This document shows positions 7,896 through 17,236 of a DNA stretch of 64,000 bases, in pieces. Within the stretch, counting starts at the first letter, position 1. The number at the start of each line of letters is the position of its first letter. The notes below the pieces were generated by a model. It made no database searches. It worked only from the letters and a program-made list of their open reading frames with translations, and was not told the DNA's origin. The translations under genes were made by a program, and so were the position numbers. The DNA is from Paenibacillus sp. HWE-109. Its GTDB lineage: Bacteria; Bacillota; Bacilli; Paenibacillales; NBRC-103111. The stretch is from assembly GCF_022163125.1 (NCBI RefSeq), contig NZ_CP091881.1, positions 5,766,001-5,830,000 on the forward strand, given 5' to 3'.

Positions 7896-8516
7896 CATAA
7901 CATAGATGAAAAGCACAGTAGCCACGCTTAGCATTTGGATAGGCATCAAAGCGCTCAGCACACTATCCGGATAAGAGTGGCGATAAGTGATGCCAATGAT
8001 AACGACGATGATGAACAAATAAAATCCCGCATTTTCATGCGTAAACGGTATTCTTGTGTAGTGGGTTAAAAAAGTGAACCCCAACCGCAGTTTCAAGAGC
8101 GCAAACAGCATAGTGAATTTGGCTATCAGTGCGATCAACAGAACCATCGTGGAAGTGTTCAGATCTGTTTCCAGCTCAGCGTAAGAAATCCAATCCATCA
8201 TGTCGCACCCAATAAGCACACCTGTGGATACGATGATAGATAAAAAGTAACCCGATAAAGCAATAATTAAAGAAGGCACCAGACTGAATTTCCAGACGAT
8301 CATGAGTGCTGCACAAATAATACTGACATAAAATAAAGGCCAGTTATCGAAAAAAGTGACAAGCGTTCCTGCAAGCGCAGCGAGCGATATTTGTATCCGG
8401 AACGGTTTTATTCTTTGACGGAAAAGGACCAATGAAAACAGGATCATCGGCACGAAATCAAGACAGGTTAGGATCAGTTTCACCCATATAAACAACGCCA
8501 AACCCCTCATTTCCAA
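7866..8516 (-). CDS. Polytopic membrane protein of unknown function
   Basis: This 216-residue protein is almost entirely hydrophobic, with about six predicted transmembrane segments (for example LALFIWVKLILTCLDFVPMI, VPSLIIALSGYFLSIIVSTG, GFYLFIIVVIIGIT). The size and helix pattern resemble the membrane-embedded sensor half of Agr/LytTR-type systems without the kinase part, but no family signature is clear. The start is uncertain: TTG 8516 has a weak AAGAG upstream, and ATG 8510 is also possible. It is divergent from a LytTR response regulator gene 160 bases away, so the two may work together. Confidence 0.6.
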   Translation of the reverse strand: MEMRGLALFIWVKLILTCLDFVPMILFSLVLFRQRIKPFRIQISLAALAGTLVTFFDNWPLFYVSIICAALMIVWKFSLVPSLIIALSGYFLSIIVSTGVLIGCDMMDWISYAELETDLNTSTMVLLIALIAKFTMLFALLKLRLGFTFLTHYTRIPFTHENAGFYLFIIVVIIGITYRHSYPDSVLSALMPIQMLSVATVLFIYVMLSKELRFQR

Positions 8517-8674
8517 GCATACTCTTAGGTTGTCTACTGAACTTATATGTACATCTAGAACTATACAAGATTACAGTTCGTTTGCGTTCAAAGTGGACTA
8601 AGTTGGCTGTTTCTGAGTATAAGTTGACCGTGTGCAGGGAGCCATTGGTGAGAGAATTGGAGTGCGATAAGCGT

Positions 8675-9448
8675 ATGAGCCACCGTTTTACAGTTGCAAT
8701 CGTGGAAGATAATTACTGGGTAGGCAAGCTGCTCGAAAGCTATAGTGAGCAATGCGGATTGAAAGTCATCTGCATCGTCTCTGATGGCGAACAATTTATT
8801 GGCATGTACGATGAGCTGCAGCCTGATATTTTGCTAGTGGATATTGGCTTGGAGGGGAATCTAGATGGAATCACCATGGTGCAGTCCTTGCGAGGAGCCG
8901 GGTACCGGCAAAAAGTGATTATGGTCAGCGGCACCACGAATATTGAACATGTGTTGACGAGTTTCCATGACCTAGGATCCGTCTACTTCCTATCAAAACC
9001 CGTTATGTTACCCAAGTTTCAAGCGGCCATCAGCAAAGCTATAGATGAAATCCAACTGGAACGAAGTCGGTTTGTTGAAGTTCCTAAACCTAAATCCGCC
9101 ACTTGGATTACGGTCAAAAATCAGAAATCAACACTCCCGATCTCCGAGGATTCCATTCTTTTCATAGAGAAAGAAGACAAGCGCTTAACTCGAATTCACT
9201 TGATGAATGGGGCTCAAATGGCCTCCAGTACCAACCTGTCGGATATCCTGGCCCAGAGTTCGCCATTCATGTTCAGTCCGTTTAAAGGCTTTCTCGTTAA
9301 CATGCGGCACGTTGTTTCGTACGTCAAAGAGAGCGGATTCCCCACCTCGCGTCGCTTCCTTATACACTTGAATCACACGGCAGTTAAGGTGCCACTGAGC
9401 AGAAATTTGCAAAAAGAGTTTGCTAGATTGCTGCTGGAAACGCAGTAG
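8675..9448 (+). CDS. LytTR-family response regulator
   Basis: This 257-residue protein has an N-terminal receiver domain (about 4-125): VAIVEDN with acidic pocket residues, the phosphoacceptor Asp56 in DILLVDIG, the Ser/Thr of VSGTT, and the Lys of FLSKPV. A C-terminal LytTR DNA-binding domain (about 145-255) follows, with SILFIEKEDKRLTRIHL and FKGFLVNMRHV, where LytTR proteins have F-x-R-x-H-x-S/FLVN. The start is taken at ATG 8675 (MSHRFTVAIVEDN), preceded by GGAG. An upstream extension to 8582 would add 31 residues not seen in receivers. No histidine kinase is adjacent. Confidence 0.88.
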   Translation: MSHRFTVAIVEDNYWVGKLLESYSEQCGLKVICIVSDGEQFIGMYDELQPDILLVDIGLEGNLDGITMVQSLRGAGYRQKVIMVSGTTNIEHVLTSFHDLGSVYFLSKPVMLPKFQAAISKAIDEIQLERSRFVEVPKPKSATWITVKNQKSTLPISEDSILFIEKEDKRLTRIHLMNGAQMASSTNLSDILAQSSPFMFSPFKGFLVNMRHVVSYVKESGFPTSRRFLIHLNHTAVKVPLSRNLQKEFARLLLETQ

Positions 9449-9474
9449 TCTCGTAAACAAATCGAGAAAACAAC

Positions 9475-9514
9475 TTTTCCGCTTTTAAGAGATGTTCCTC
9501 TTAAAAGCGGAAAA
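9475..9514. terminator. Terminator after the LytTR regulator gene
   Basis: Two exact 17-base arms (TTTTCCGCTTTTAAGAG and its complement) flank the loop ATGTTC. The hairpin ends in AAAATCC on the plus strand and TTTT on both arms, so it is likely bidirectional. Confidence 0.75.
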
Positions 9515-9520
9515 TCCTGC

Positions 9521-9702
9521 TAAGGGAACTATAGGGCGCTATTTAGATAAATAGTAGGGATTCTTGGGCAATAGCGGAACTACAGGGTCTTATTTCCACG
9601 AAAAGCGCTAAATTTCTCACGAAACAGTAAAATAGCGCCCTGTAGTTCCCTCAACCTCGCGATAATGACACTTTTGGCTAGAATAGCGGACTGTAGTTCC
9701 CT
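9521..9702. repeat. Dispersed intergenic repeat, copy 1
   Basis: The segment holds several copies of the words GGAACTACAG / CTGTAGTTCC next to AATAGCG, in both orientations, so it can fold. The stretch from AATAGCGGAACTACAGGG to CTGTAGTTCCCTCAACCTCG is repeated with few changes at 47640-47735. A weaker copy lies near 58660-58756. No open frame is present. The rest of 9449-9885 holds only the two terminators. Confidence 0.8.
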
Positions 9703-9822
9703 CCCTCCACGTTCACTCCAAAACCTATAAATTTCTTTTTAGAAATGTACTTCGCCCCTAATTTCAATGTACTAAACTCCGCCGTAAAATGTATCTTTCT
9801 GAGGGGGATTAGCTGAAACAAC

Positions 9823-9858
9823 AAAAAACCGCTGCAACTCAAAAAAGAGTGCCAGCGG
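9823..9858 (-). terminator. Terminator of the Cys-rich small protein gene
   Basis: CCGCTGCAACTC and GAGTGCCAGCGG form a stem around six A bases (9829-9858). On the minus strand it is followed by TTTTTTG, a standard intrinsic terminator 28 bases past the stop codon. Confidence 0.8.
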
Positions 9859-9885
9859 ATTTCGCTCTTTATATGATTCAAACCC

Positions 9886-10308
9886 CTACATATTCTTAGA
9901 GGTTTTCTTATTCTTCAGCCTGTCCCGGCGTGCGCTCAGCATTTTCAATCGCTTCTTGAGCTGCTCTTCCCACTCCGTATCGTCAATACTCTTGGCAACA
10001 CCCAGCAAATCGAGCGCCATATCGATCTGGCTGCGAACAATATCCAAAGGCTCTTCGCCCTCATGATTGACACAATTGTCGTGAAGCAAGTGGTCCTTGC
10101 CATCCACGTATTCCAGAAAATCAACCTCTGCCGCCCCGTCGCCATGGGCATATTCCGCTAAGATCTCATATTCGTTCTCTACCAAATAGTGAACTTCAAT
10201 ACGGTGACATACCGGGCAGAAGAGAATCGGCACATTGTGTATTTGCGTACGAATATGCTTCAGTGTACCTTTTGTTCCAATCATACTGGCTCCACAACAA
10301 AAACTCAT
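9886..10308 (-). CDS. Small Cys-containing protein, possible zinc binder
   Basis: This is a 140-residue protein starting at ATG 10308 (MSFCCGASMIGTKG), 6 bases after GGGAGGG; the longer in-frame opening to 10359 has no such signal. An N-terminal CC and a CPVC motif (about residues 4-5 and 31-34) suggest one metal site, as in YgiT-like zinc-finger proteins. The middle is acidic, and the last 30 residues are strongly basic and helical (KKRLKMLSARRDRLKNKK). No enzyme motif is seen. Function is unknown. Confidence 0.65.
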   Translation of the reverse strand: MSFCCGASMIGTKGTLKHIRTQIHNVPILFCPVCHRIEVHYLVENEYEILAEYAHGDGAAEVDFLEYVDGKDHLLHDNCVNHEGEEPLDIVRSQIDMALDLLGVAKSIDDTEWEEQLKKRLKMLSARRDRLKNKKTSKNM

Positions 10309-10511
10309 GGATATCCCTCCCTTAGAGCTCTCCGCAAGGAAAGCTAGCTTCGTAAGCACAAACTTGTTTACCCGGATTACTCAATATATTCGCCTTAAAA
10401 GGTGGAAATTCCTTTTTTAAAAGACAGCTAGATTTTAACAATCTGCGCATATTTTTCTGTGGAAAGGCGAATGCTTGTAGAGTCAAAAGATCGTGTTGAA
10501 AAGCATTTTTC

Positions 10512-11036
10512 ATGAAACGAGGAATCGCCTTGAAAACTTTGCCAATCGCGGGATTCGAGGTTCCGGACCGCTACAACAAGGACTTACTCCATCTTATGGC
10601 AGTAAGCGCGAATTCGCTCTATGTATATTGGGAAATTAGTGACAGGCGCAGATGGCTTTTGTCTCAGCATTTCGAATGTGATTATGGCGTTATGCCCAAA
10701 GTCATTCGCTTGTACGATGTGACTCATCAATACTTCGATGGCAATAATGCGCATGCTTCCTGGGATGTGGTCACGACGCCTGAAGCTGCGAATTGGTACT
10801 TTCATCAACTAGCTGCGAATCGTACCTATCTCGTTGATATCGGCACCTATACTTGGGAACATGATTTCATTCCCCTGCTTCGCTCCAATTGTGTGGCGAC
10901 ACCGAGGGACTCCGAAGCCCTATGGGGAGAACCGCTGCAATCCGTTGTGCCAGAAGCGCAAACAGCTCAGATTTCGCATCGGCTTACACCAAGTTTTTTT
11001 GAAAATATTCAAACTTATTCTCCGTATGCGAGGTGA
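10512..11036 (+). CDS. DUF4912 domain protein, copy 1
   Basis: The 174 residues carry the DUF4912 pattern: a conserved LHLMAVSANSLYVYWEIS core, a middle beta region (VIRLYDVT), and WYFHQLAANRTYLVDIGTYT followed by FIPLLRSN. The fold is thought to be a small immunoglobulin-like sandwich. It may bind glucan or help the enzyme encoded next, but its function is not established. Its stop codon abuts the ATG of the GH57/GT4 gene (TGAATG), so the two are translated together. A second DUF4912 gene stands in the same place before the second GH57/GT4 gene. Confidence 0.85.
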   Translation: MKRGIALKTLPIAGFEVPDRYNKDLLHLMAVSANSLYVYWEISDRRRWLLSQHFECDYGVMPKVIRLYDVTHQYFDGNNAHASWDVVTTPEAANWYFHQLAANRTYLVDIGTYTWEHDFIPLLRSNCVATPRDSEALWGEPLQSVVPEAQTAQISHRLTPSFFENIQTYSPYAR

Positions 11037-13823
11037 ATGTCTACTTTGATCAACCGCATCAAACAGAAGCCTGAGCTCAAGGGATATCTCACCGTTGTAT
11101 TGAATGCTCACCTTCCTTTCATTCGTCATCAGGACCAAGACGGCAGTTTGGAGGAATGCTGGTTCTACGAAGCTATGACTGAAACCTATTTACCCTTATT
11201 AGAAGTTATGAATCATCTTCGTGATGATCAGATTGATTTCCGCCTCACATTTGCGATGACGCCTACGCTCATAACCTTGTTTAGCGATCCGCTTATGCAG
11301 GAAAGATATCGTGGCTACCTCCAGAAACAGATCCAACTTGCAGATGCTGAACAGGTGCGTTTAGCTAACGATACAGCCTTCTTGCCGCTTGAGAAGCTCA
11401 TCTCAGAGCGTCTCCGGGAGCTGATGATGATGTACGAGAGCTGTCAGGGCGATGTGGTTGCGGCGTTTAAAACATTTCAGGACCTAGGTCTTATCGAAAT
11501 CGTAACTTCTGCCGCTACCCATGGTTATCTGCCTCTCATGAAAACCGAAGAAGCGATTCGAGCGCAGATCATGACCGCTATCCGTACATATGAGGAGTAT
11601 TTTGGCCGAAAGCCCCGCGGCTTTTGGCTGCCGGAATGCGGTTATACGCCAGGCATAGATCGTGTTTTGAAGCAAGCGGGCATTGATTATTTCTTTACCG
11701 ATTCTACAGCGGTAGCCTTCGCTGCTCCCCATCCTAATCGAGAACTGATGGCCCCGCTCCTGACACCTTATGGTGTGACTGCGTTTCCGCGCGATCCAGA
11801 ATCGGTGAGACAGGTGTGGAGCGCCGAGAACGGCTATCCCGGGGACTTCGACTACCTTGGAAAAGGCAGTTACCGAGAGTTGTATGAGCCCGAGACGGCT
11901 TTGGATAAAGCCGCCAAGCATGCGGAAGATTTCCTCGCCAACCGTCACAAGCAAGCCCAGCACTGGCATCATTGGCTTGATCGCAAGCCTATCATCGTTT
12001 CTTCCTTTGATGCCGAATTATTCGGTCACTTGTGGCATGAAGGTCCTGCTTTCCTTGAGCAGCTGTGCCGTAAAATTTATCTCGGCCAGCATGCCATCAA
12101 GATGATCACACCCAGTGAATATCTGGACGAATATCCCATAGCCGATGTCGGCAAATTAAACGAATCCAGTTGGGGCCGCAACCATTCAGCCGAAATGTGG
12201 CTGCAGGGGCATAACGACTGGATCTATCGGCATCTTCATCAGGCCGAGGAGCGCATGATTCAGTTGGCGACCAAACATGAACATCTGGCACGCCATGGGA
12301 AATTGAGTGCTCAAGTGCTGAAACGGGCTTTGAATCAAGCAGCCCGTGAACTTATGCTGGCCCAAAGCAGCGACTGGGCGTTCATTATGGACGCGCAAAC
12401 TGACGTCGACTATGCCGTTCGCCGAACGAAAGATCACCTCGGAAGCTTTCATCATCTCTGTGATCAAATAGACCGGGAACTCGTCGATGAAGATCATCTG
12501 ACTGCGCTTGAAGAAATAAATCCTATTTTCGCCGATATCCGCTATCAGGATTACATTAGCATCCACAAGCTCTCCCCTATCCCTATTATTCCAAGTTTAG
12601 CTGATTGGGAAACATTGCTTGCAGAAACAAGTCACCGCACTAATGTGTTCATGCTCGCTTGGGAATATCCACCCAAACAAGTCGGCGGCTTATCCAGAGC
12701 CGTTCACGAACTTTCTGAAGCGCTGGCAGCTCGCGGGGAAATCATTCACGTCATTACCACTTCGGTTCAAGGCGCACCTGCTTTTGAAAAGATGAACGGT
12801 GTTTATGTACATAGACTTCCAATTGATCACTCCGGGAATACCCACTTCTATCACTGGGCTTTCGAAATGAATCTGGCGATGATCGATCATTTGGTGCGTT
12901 GGCGGGAGCACGGGGGGAGGATTGATCTTCTTCATGCGCATGATTGGATGGTTTTTCATACTGCCAGAGAAATCAAGGCCAGTTACGGCATCCCCTTGAT
13001 TGCCACCATCCACGCAACGGAATGGGGCAGAAATCAAGGAAATCTCTACGCCGACCTGCAAAATAAGATTCATCAACTGGAATGGAAGCTAACTTATGAA
13101 GCAAGCCGAGTTTTTGTATGCAGCGCCTACATGAAAGAGGAAGTGGAACGTATCTTCCACCTCCCGCCTGATAAGGTGAGCGTTCATCCGAACGGCATTG
13201 ATACCCAAGTGAGTTTGGCGCCAGTCCATCGACCTGTCATTGCGGGCAAGCAGGATAAAGTGATTTTTTACATTGGCAGATTGGTTTACGAAAAAGGGAT
13301 TCAAATCCTGATTGCGGCGATGCCCGCCATCCTTTCCCACGTCCCGCAAGCGAAGCTCGTTATCGCCGGGTCTGGGCCTATGGAAACTGAGCTTCGCGCG
13401 AATTCAGCTCATTTGGGAGATCGTGTCGCCTTTGCCGGTTTTGTCAGTGATGACTATCGAACGCAGCTGTATCAAGCGGCAGAAGTTTGTGTGATCCCAA
13501 GCTTGTATGAACCATTCGGAATTGTCGCGCTGGAAGCTATGGCGCATAAAAGGCCCCTTGTCCTCTCCGATACCGGCGGATTAGCCGAAATCATTCGACA
13601 TGGGGTCGATGGCTTCAAAGCGCTGCCTGGACATGTGGATTCATTGGCATGGCACGTGTCCGAAATGCTGCTGCAACCGCAGCTAGCGCTGCAGATGGCC
13701 GATAGTGCTTATCAGCTGCTGCAGCAGCACTACCAATGGACGCATATCGCCGAGCAAATTCAAGATGAGTACAGGAGGCTGACTCATGATCAGCTTGCCA
13801 TTGAAGCAATCGTTGAGCATTAA
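11037..13823 (+). CDS. GH57 branching-enzyme-like / GT4 glucan synthase fusion, copy 1
   Basis: This 928-residue cytosolic fusion carries a GH57 alpha-glucan branching-type domain in residues 1-530. The nucleophile is Glu200 in GFWLPECGYTPG and the general acid is Asp325 in SSFDAELFGHLWHEG. Residues 535-928 form a GT4 glycosyltransferase of glycogen-synthase type: FMLAWEYPPKQVGGLSRAV, the LHAHDW segment, YIGRLVYEKGIQ and EPFGIVALEAM with the Glu pair. One polypeptide could thus elongate and branch an alpha-1,4-glucan. Compared with copy 2 it lacks about 45 residues after the YPGDFDY segment, where the family usually has the loop with ...KYYRITG... . It follows a DUF4912 gene without a gap. 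Confidence 0.92.
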   Translation: MSTLINRIKQKPELKGYLTVVLNAHLPFIRHQDQDGSLEECWFYEAMTETYLPLLEVMNHLRDDQIDFRLTFAMTPTLITLFSDPLMQERYRGYLQKQIQLADAEQVRLANDTAFLPLEKLISERLRELMMMYESCQGDVVAAFKTFQDLGLIEIVTSAATHGYLPLMKTEEAIRAQIMTAIRTYEEYFGRKPRGFWLPECGYTPGIDRVLKQAGIDYFFTDSTAVAFAAPHPNRELMAPLLTPYGVTAFPRDPESVRQVWSAENGYPGDFDYLGKGSYRELYEPETALDKAAKHAEDFLANRHKQAQHWHHWLDRKPIIVSSFDAELFGHLWHEGPAFLEQLCRKIYLGQHAIKMITPSEYLDEYPIADVGKLNESSWGRNHSAEMWLQGHNDWIYRHLHQAEERMIQLATKHEHLARHGKLSAQVLKRALNQAARELMLAQSSDWAFIMDAQTDVDYAVRRTKDHLGSFHHLCDQIDRELVDEDHLTALEEINPIFADIRYQDYISIHKLSPIPIIPSLADWETLLAETSHRTNVFMLAWEYPPKQVGGLSRAVHELSEALAARGEIIHVITTSVQGAPAFEKMNGVYVHRLPIDHSGNTHFYHWAFEMNLAMIDHLVRWREHGGRIDLLHAHDWMVFHTAREIKASYGIPLIATIHATEWGRNQGNLYADLQNKIHQLEWKLTYEASRVFVCSAYMKEEVERIFHLPPDKVSVHPNGIDTQVSLAPVHRPVIAGKQDKVIFYIGRLVYEKGIQILIAAMPAILSHVPQAKLVIAGSGPMETELRANSAHLGDRVAFAGFVSDDYRTQLYQAAEVCVIPSLYEPFGIVALEAMAHKRPLVLSDTGGLAEIIRHGVDGFKALPGHVDSLAWHVSEMLLQPQLALQMADSAYQLLQQHYQWTHIAEQIQDEYRRLTHDQLAIEAIVEH

Positions 13824-13861
13824 GCCTGAGCAAGTAAAGAATAGCGAAGGAGGTCATCCCC

Positions 13862-16270
13862 ATGAAGGCTGTTATTATGGCTGGAGGCAAAGGAACGCGG
13901 CTTCGTCCCCTGACTTGTCATCTCCCCAAGCCTATGGTGCCTCTTCTTGGAAGGCCCTGTATGGCTTATATTATTGAACTGCTTCGCAAACATGGCATTC
14001 AAGATATCGCCGTGACTATGCAGTACAAGCCAGATGTCATTCGCGATTATTTTGGCGACGGGCAGGCTTACGATGTGAATCTTCATTATTTTGAAGAAAC
14101 GAGTCCACTAGGTACAGCCGGCAGCGTCAAACAGGCGCAGGCCTTTCTAGACGAAACTTTCTTGGTCATTAGCGGGGATGCGCTGACGGATTTCGATCTG
14201 GAGCATGCCCTCGCTTTTCACAAAGAAAAACAAGCCAAAGCTACACTCGTCTTGACTCGCGTCAGCCATCCCTTGGAATATGGAGTCGTCATGACCAATG
14301 CGCAAGGGCAGATTACCCGATTTTTGGAAAAACCGAGCTGGGGAGAAGTGTTCAGCGATACGGTCAATACCGGGATTTATATTCTGGAGCCAGAAATGCT
14401 TGAACGTGTTCCACAGGGACAGGAGTTCGATTTCAGCCAGCAGCTTTTTCCTGATTTGCTGCAAGAGCAGAACAGCCTTTATGGGTATATCAGCCCTGGC
14501 TACTGGATGGACATCGGCAATTTGCAGCAATACCGTCAAACGCAGTTTGATATGTTGGATGGCAAGGTGCAGCTGACTATCCAGGGGAATCAAATACGTC
14601 CTCGCGTTTATCTTGCTGATGACGTTGATATCCATTCAGCTTCTCAGGTAACTGGACCTGCTTATATCGGCTCAGGGACGATTATCGAAGCCGGAACCGA
14701 ACTTGGCGAATACTGCATTATTGGTCAAAACAATCGACTCTCCCGAGGCAGCAAAGTAACTCGCAGCATTTTATGGGACCATAATCATCTCGCACCTTAC
14801 AACGAATTAGCCGGCTCCACACTGACCAGTCGAATCATTTCCAAAGAAGCCTCTTACTTCGGGGACGGTTCTGTGATTGGCAATCATGTGGTCATAGGCG
14901 CAAACAGTCGGATTGAGCCCAATGTGAAGATTTGGCCCTATAAGCAAATTCGCGAAAAAACCCGTATTCATTCTTCTTATATTTGGGGAGACCACGCGGC
15001 GAAGACGTTATTCAAAACGAATGGGGTAAGTGGCATTCCCAATCTGGATTTAACACCGGAAATGGTTGCCAGATTCGCTACAGCCTACGGAGCAACCTTA
15101 GCCTACGGCAAGACGCTTGCCGTTAGCTGCGCTCCTCATCCTTTCACTCGCTTACTAAAGCGTACATTGACGTCTGGTTTACAATCGGTCGGCACCCATG
15201 TTGTGGACTTAGGCGATGGTTTTGCGCCTGCCGCGTGCTTCGCTATTCGCCATTTGGGCGCTGCGGGGGGGATTCATCTTGCTTGGTCGGGGAATGACAT
15301 GGAGGCCATCTGTCTAACTTGTATGGATGCGGAAGGACTTCCGATCCCTAAGTCCATCGAACGGAAGGTGGAAAACAGCTTCTGGCAGGAAGACTATGCC
15401 CGGGCTTCCATACAAGCCATAGGCAGCTACAGAGACGAAACTCATTGGTTCCAGACCTACATCAATGCCTTGTCCCAAGAAATTAGCGAAGAGAGAACGC
15501 ATTCGACTCTCCCTTCTATGCGCATTGTGATTGAAGCAAGTTCCTGGCTTCAGCCCTTTATCGTTCCCTTTTTCAAACAGTTAGGCAGCGATGCTATCCA
15601 TATTACTTCCGCCAGTACACTGGAGCCGCTTCACCAATTCATTCCTCTATCCGGCGCGAATCTTGGGCTGCGTATGCATGACGATGGCCGCAGCTTTCAG
15701 CTGTGGACGGAAACAGGAACACAGGTGGATAGCGACTTGCAGACGGTCTTTCTGTACCTGTGTTATCTGCACAGCCGTCCAGGCGGCACCATTGGCGCCC
15801 CGGTCAGTGCCCCGACACTGCTCGAAAGCATCGCCGAGGGACTAGGGGCCAAGATCATTCGAACCAAGGAAGATCAACGTGCAGTTCAGGAAGTGACACA
15901 TGAATCAAGGATGCACCCGTTGTTTGATGCTCTATTTGCCATCGGACTGGTTGTCCTCCATTTGGATCGAACAGGCCTCCCGCTTTCGACGCTGCTGAAT
16001 TTATTTCCTAGCCTGCATCTTCACCGGGAGCGCATTGATTGCCCTTGGGACTCGAAAGGCGAAGTGATGCGGAGAATGATGGAGCGAACGAAGGATACCC
16101 CTGTAGATCTGGTCGACGGGATTAAGTTCTATCACGATGACAGTTGGATTCTGCTGCTACCCGATAGCGATGATCCTGTTTTCCAACTCGTTGCTCAGTC
16201 TACGGCACCGGAGCTGGCCCGGCAGCTTGTCCAAACCTACCGCGGGCACATTCTAAACGTTCTCCAATAA
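13862..16270 (+). CDS. Sugar-1-phosphate nucleotidyltransferase with C-terminal phosphomutase-like domain
   Basis: This 802-residue protein has three parts. Residues 1-230 form the nucleotidyltransferase: the MKAVIMAGGKGTRLRPLT pyrophosphorylase loop, LPKPMVP and SGDALTD. Residues 250-370 form a left-handed beta-helix of hexapeptide repeats. The C-terminal 400 residues follow the phosphoglucomutase/phosphomannomutase fold. In that last part the phosphoserine loop usually read TASHNP appears as AWSGND, and the metal loop usually read DGDADR appears as MHDDGRS; mutase activity is doubtful. It probably supplies an NDP-sugar to the neighbouring GT4 domain. GAAGGAGG lies 8 bases before the ATG. 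Confidence 0.88.
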   Translation: MKAVIMAGGKGTRLRPLTCHLPKPMVPLLGRPCMAYIIELLRKHGIQDIAVTMQYKPDVIRDYFGDGQAYDVNLHYFEETSPLGTAGSVKQAQAFLDETFLVISGDALTDFDLEHALAFHKEKQAKATLVLTRVSHPLEYGVVMTNAQGQITRFLEKPSWGEVFSDTVNTGIYILEPEMLERVPQGQEFDFSQQLFPDLLQEQNSLYGYISPGYWMDIGNLQQYRQTQFDMLDGKVQLTIQGNQIRPRVYLADDVDIHSASQVTGPAYIGSGTIIEAGTELGEYCIIGQNNRLSRGSKVTRSILWDHNHLAPYNELAGSTLTSRIISKEASYFGDGSVIGNHVVIGANSRIEPNVKIWPYKQIREKTRIHSSYIWGDHAAKTLFKTNGVSGIPNLDLTPEMVARFATAYGATLAYGKTLAVSCAPHPFTRLLKRTLTSGLQSVGTHVVDLGDGFAPAACFAIRHLGAAGGIHLAWSGNDMEAICLTCMDAEGLPIPKSIERKVENSFWQEDYARASIQAIGSYRDETHWFQTYINALSQEISEERTHSTLPSMRIVIEASSWLQPFIVPFFKQLGSDAIHITSASTLEPLHQFIPLSGANLGLRMHDDGRSFQLWTETGTQVDSDLQTVFLYLCYLHSRPGGTIGAPVSAPTLLESIAEGLGAKIIRTKEDQRAVQEVTHESRMHPLFDALFAIGLVVLHLDRTGLPLSTLLNLFPSLHLHRERIDCPWDSKGEVMRRMMERTKDTPVDLVDGIKFYHDDSWILLLPDSDDPVFQLVAQSTAPELARQLVQTYRGHILNVLQ

Positions 16271-16337
16271 GCATACCTATAGTACAGATAGATCCAATTC
16301 GTGTTGGCCCAAGTCTCAAGATGAAGGGGAGAGCGGC

Positions 16338-16556
16338 GTGAATATGATTTCAAGCGTTTCCAGACAGATTGCTTTCGTACAGTATGACGATCAATCCTCG
16401 AGCATGACAGTGCAATATCATACCGGTTTTAAAGCCTCGTATACCAATGTAAAGCAGGATGAATATCAACTCATATTTACATCGGCAAATCGATATGACT
16501 CCTTAATGAGACTAACGGAAACCCGGTACATGGAAGGTCAAAGCCCTGCCAAGTGA
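16338..16556 (+). CDS. Small KTSC-like domain protein
   Basis: This 72-residue protein is translated from GTG 16338, with GGGGAGAG upstream. The pattern ISSVSRQIAFVQYDD, then MTVQYHTGFKASYTNV, resembles the KTSC domain (S-S-x-I-x-x-x-x-Y-D ... F-x-x-G-x-x-Y-x-Y-x-x-V), a short beta domain of unclear role, sometimes fused to lysyl-tRNA synthetase-like or metabolic proteins. A hairpin terminator follows at once. It sits between the two GH57/GT4 modules. Confidence 0.6.
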   Translation: MNMISSVSRQIAFVQYDDQSSSMTVQYHTGFKASYTNVKQDEYQLIFTSANRYDSLMRLTETRYMEGQSPAK

Positions 16557-16570
16557 AGGTTAACTTGTGA

Positions 16571-16602
16571 TCTCCCCCTTTTCCATAAGGAGGAGATTTT
16601 TC
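16571..16602. terminator. Terminator after the KTSC-like gene
   Basis: TCTCCCCCTT (16571-16580) pairs with AAGGAGGAGA (16587-16596) apart from one C/A mismatch. TTTTTC follows. It separates the first module from the second. Confidence 0.75.
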
Positions 16603-16675
16603 GTTTCTATCCTGCATATGCTACAATATTGCTCAAAGCTTAGCACGGCATCTTCCCACTATTTCCCTAGAAAAG

Positions 16676-17236
16676 GTGAGTCCGATTTCTATCCAAGCCC
16701 TCTCCACGCATCGTTCCGATCAGGACACACTGCATATGCTTGTACAGTCCCCGACTGTTCTGTTTGTGTATTGGCAGCTTTCCGCAAGAACAAGCAGACT
16801 GGTACAAGAACACTTCCAAGCGGAGTGGCGGGATCTTCAGCCCACACTTCTCCTGCGCGAAAGATCTGATCATCCAGCCATCGATGGACAGCTGACAGAA
16901 ACGATGTCGGAGCTTCCTCTGCCTTCAGGAGATTCTTGCTTTATCGGCGGTTGCCTGCCCGGTCGCCAATATGTCAGCGACCTCGGTATTCAGAATGAGT
17001 CAGGTCAGTTTATCCTGCTGCTGCGTTCCAATACGCTTCACATTTCGCACCGTCCTATCGACGGTACCGATCCTAATCCATCTACAACCAATGAACAAAT
17101 CCTCCTATACCGGCCTACGGCCCTTTCCTTAGAACGAATGAACCCCATACCTTTTGAATATTTCTCTGCCTATTCGGTCTATGCGCCTAAAAACGCATAC
17201 CCTGCAGATACAGAATCCGGAGGCGATATGGATTGA
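16676..17236 (+). CDS. DUF4912 domain protein, copy 2
   Basis: The 186 residues contain LHMLVQSPTVLFVYWQLSAR, a diverged beta region and PGRQYVSDLGI followed by FILLLRSNTLHISHR. This is the same order of motifs as the DUF4912 protein at 10.5 kb. The middle is longer and more diverged than in copy 1. GTG 16676 is the best start (AAAAGG directly upstream). It overlaps the downstream GH57/GT4 gene by four bases (TTGA). Confidence 0.75.
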   Translation: MSPISIQALSTHRSDQDTLHMLVQSPTVLFVYWQLSARTSRLVQEHFQAEWRDLQPTLLLRERSDHPAIDGQLTETMSELPLPSGDSCFIGGCLPGRQYVSDLGIQNESGQFILLLRSNTLHISHRPIDGTDPNPSTTNEQILLYRPTALSLERMNPIPFEYFSAYSVYAPKNAYPADTESGGDMD

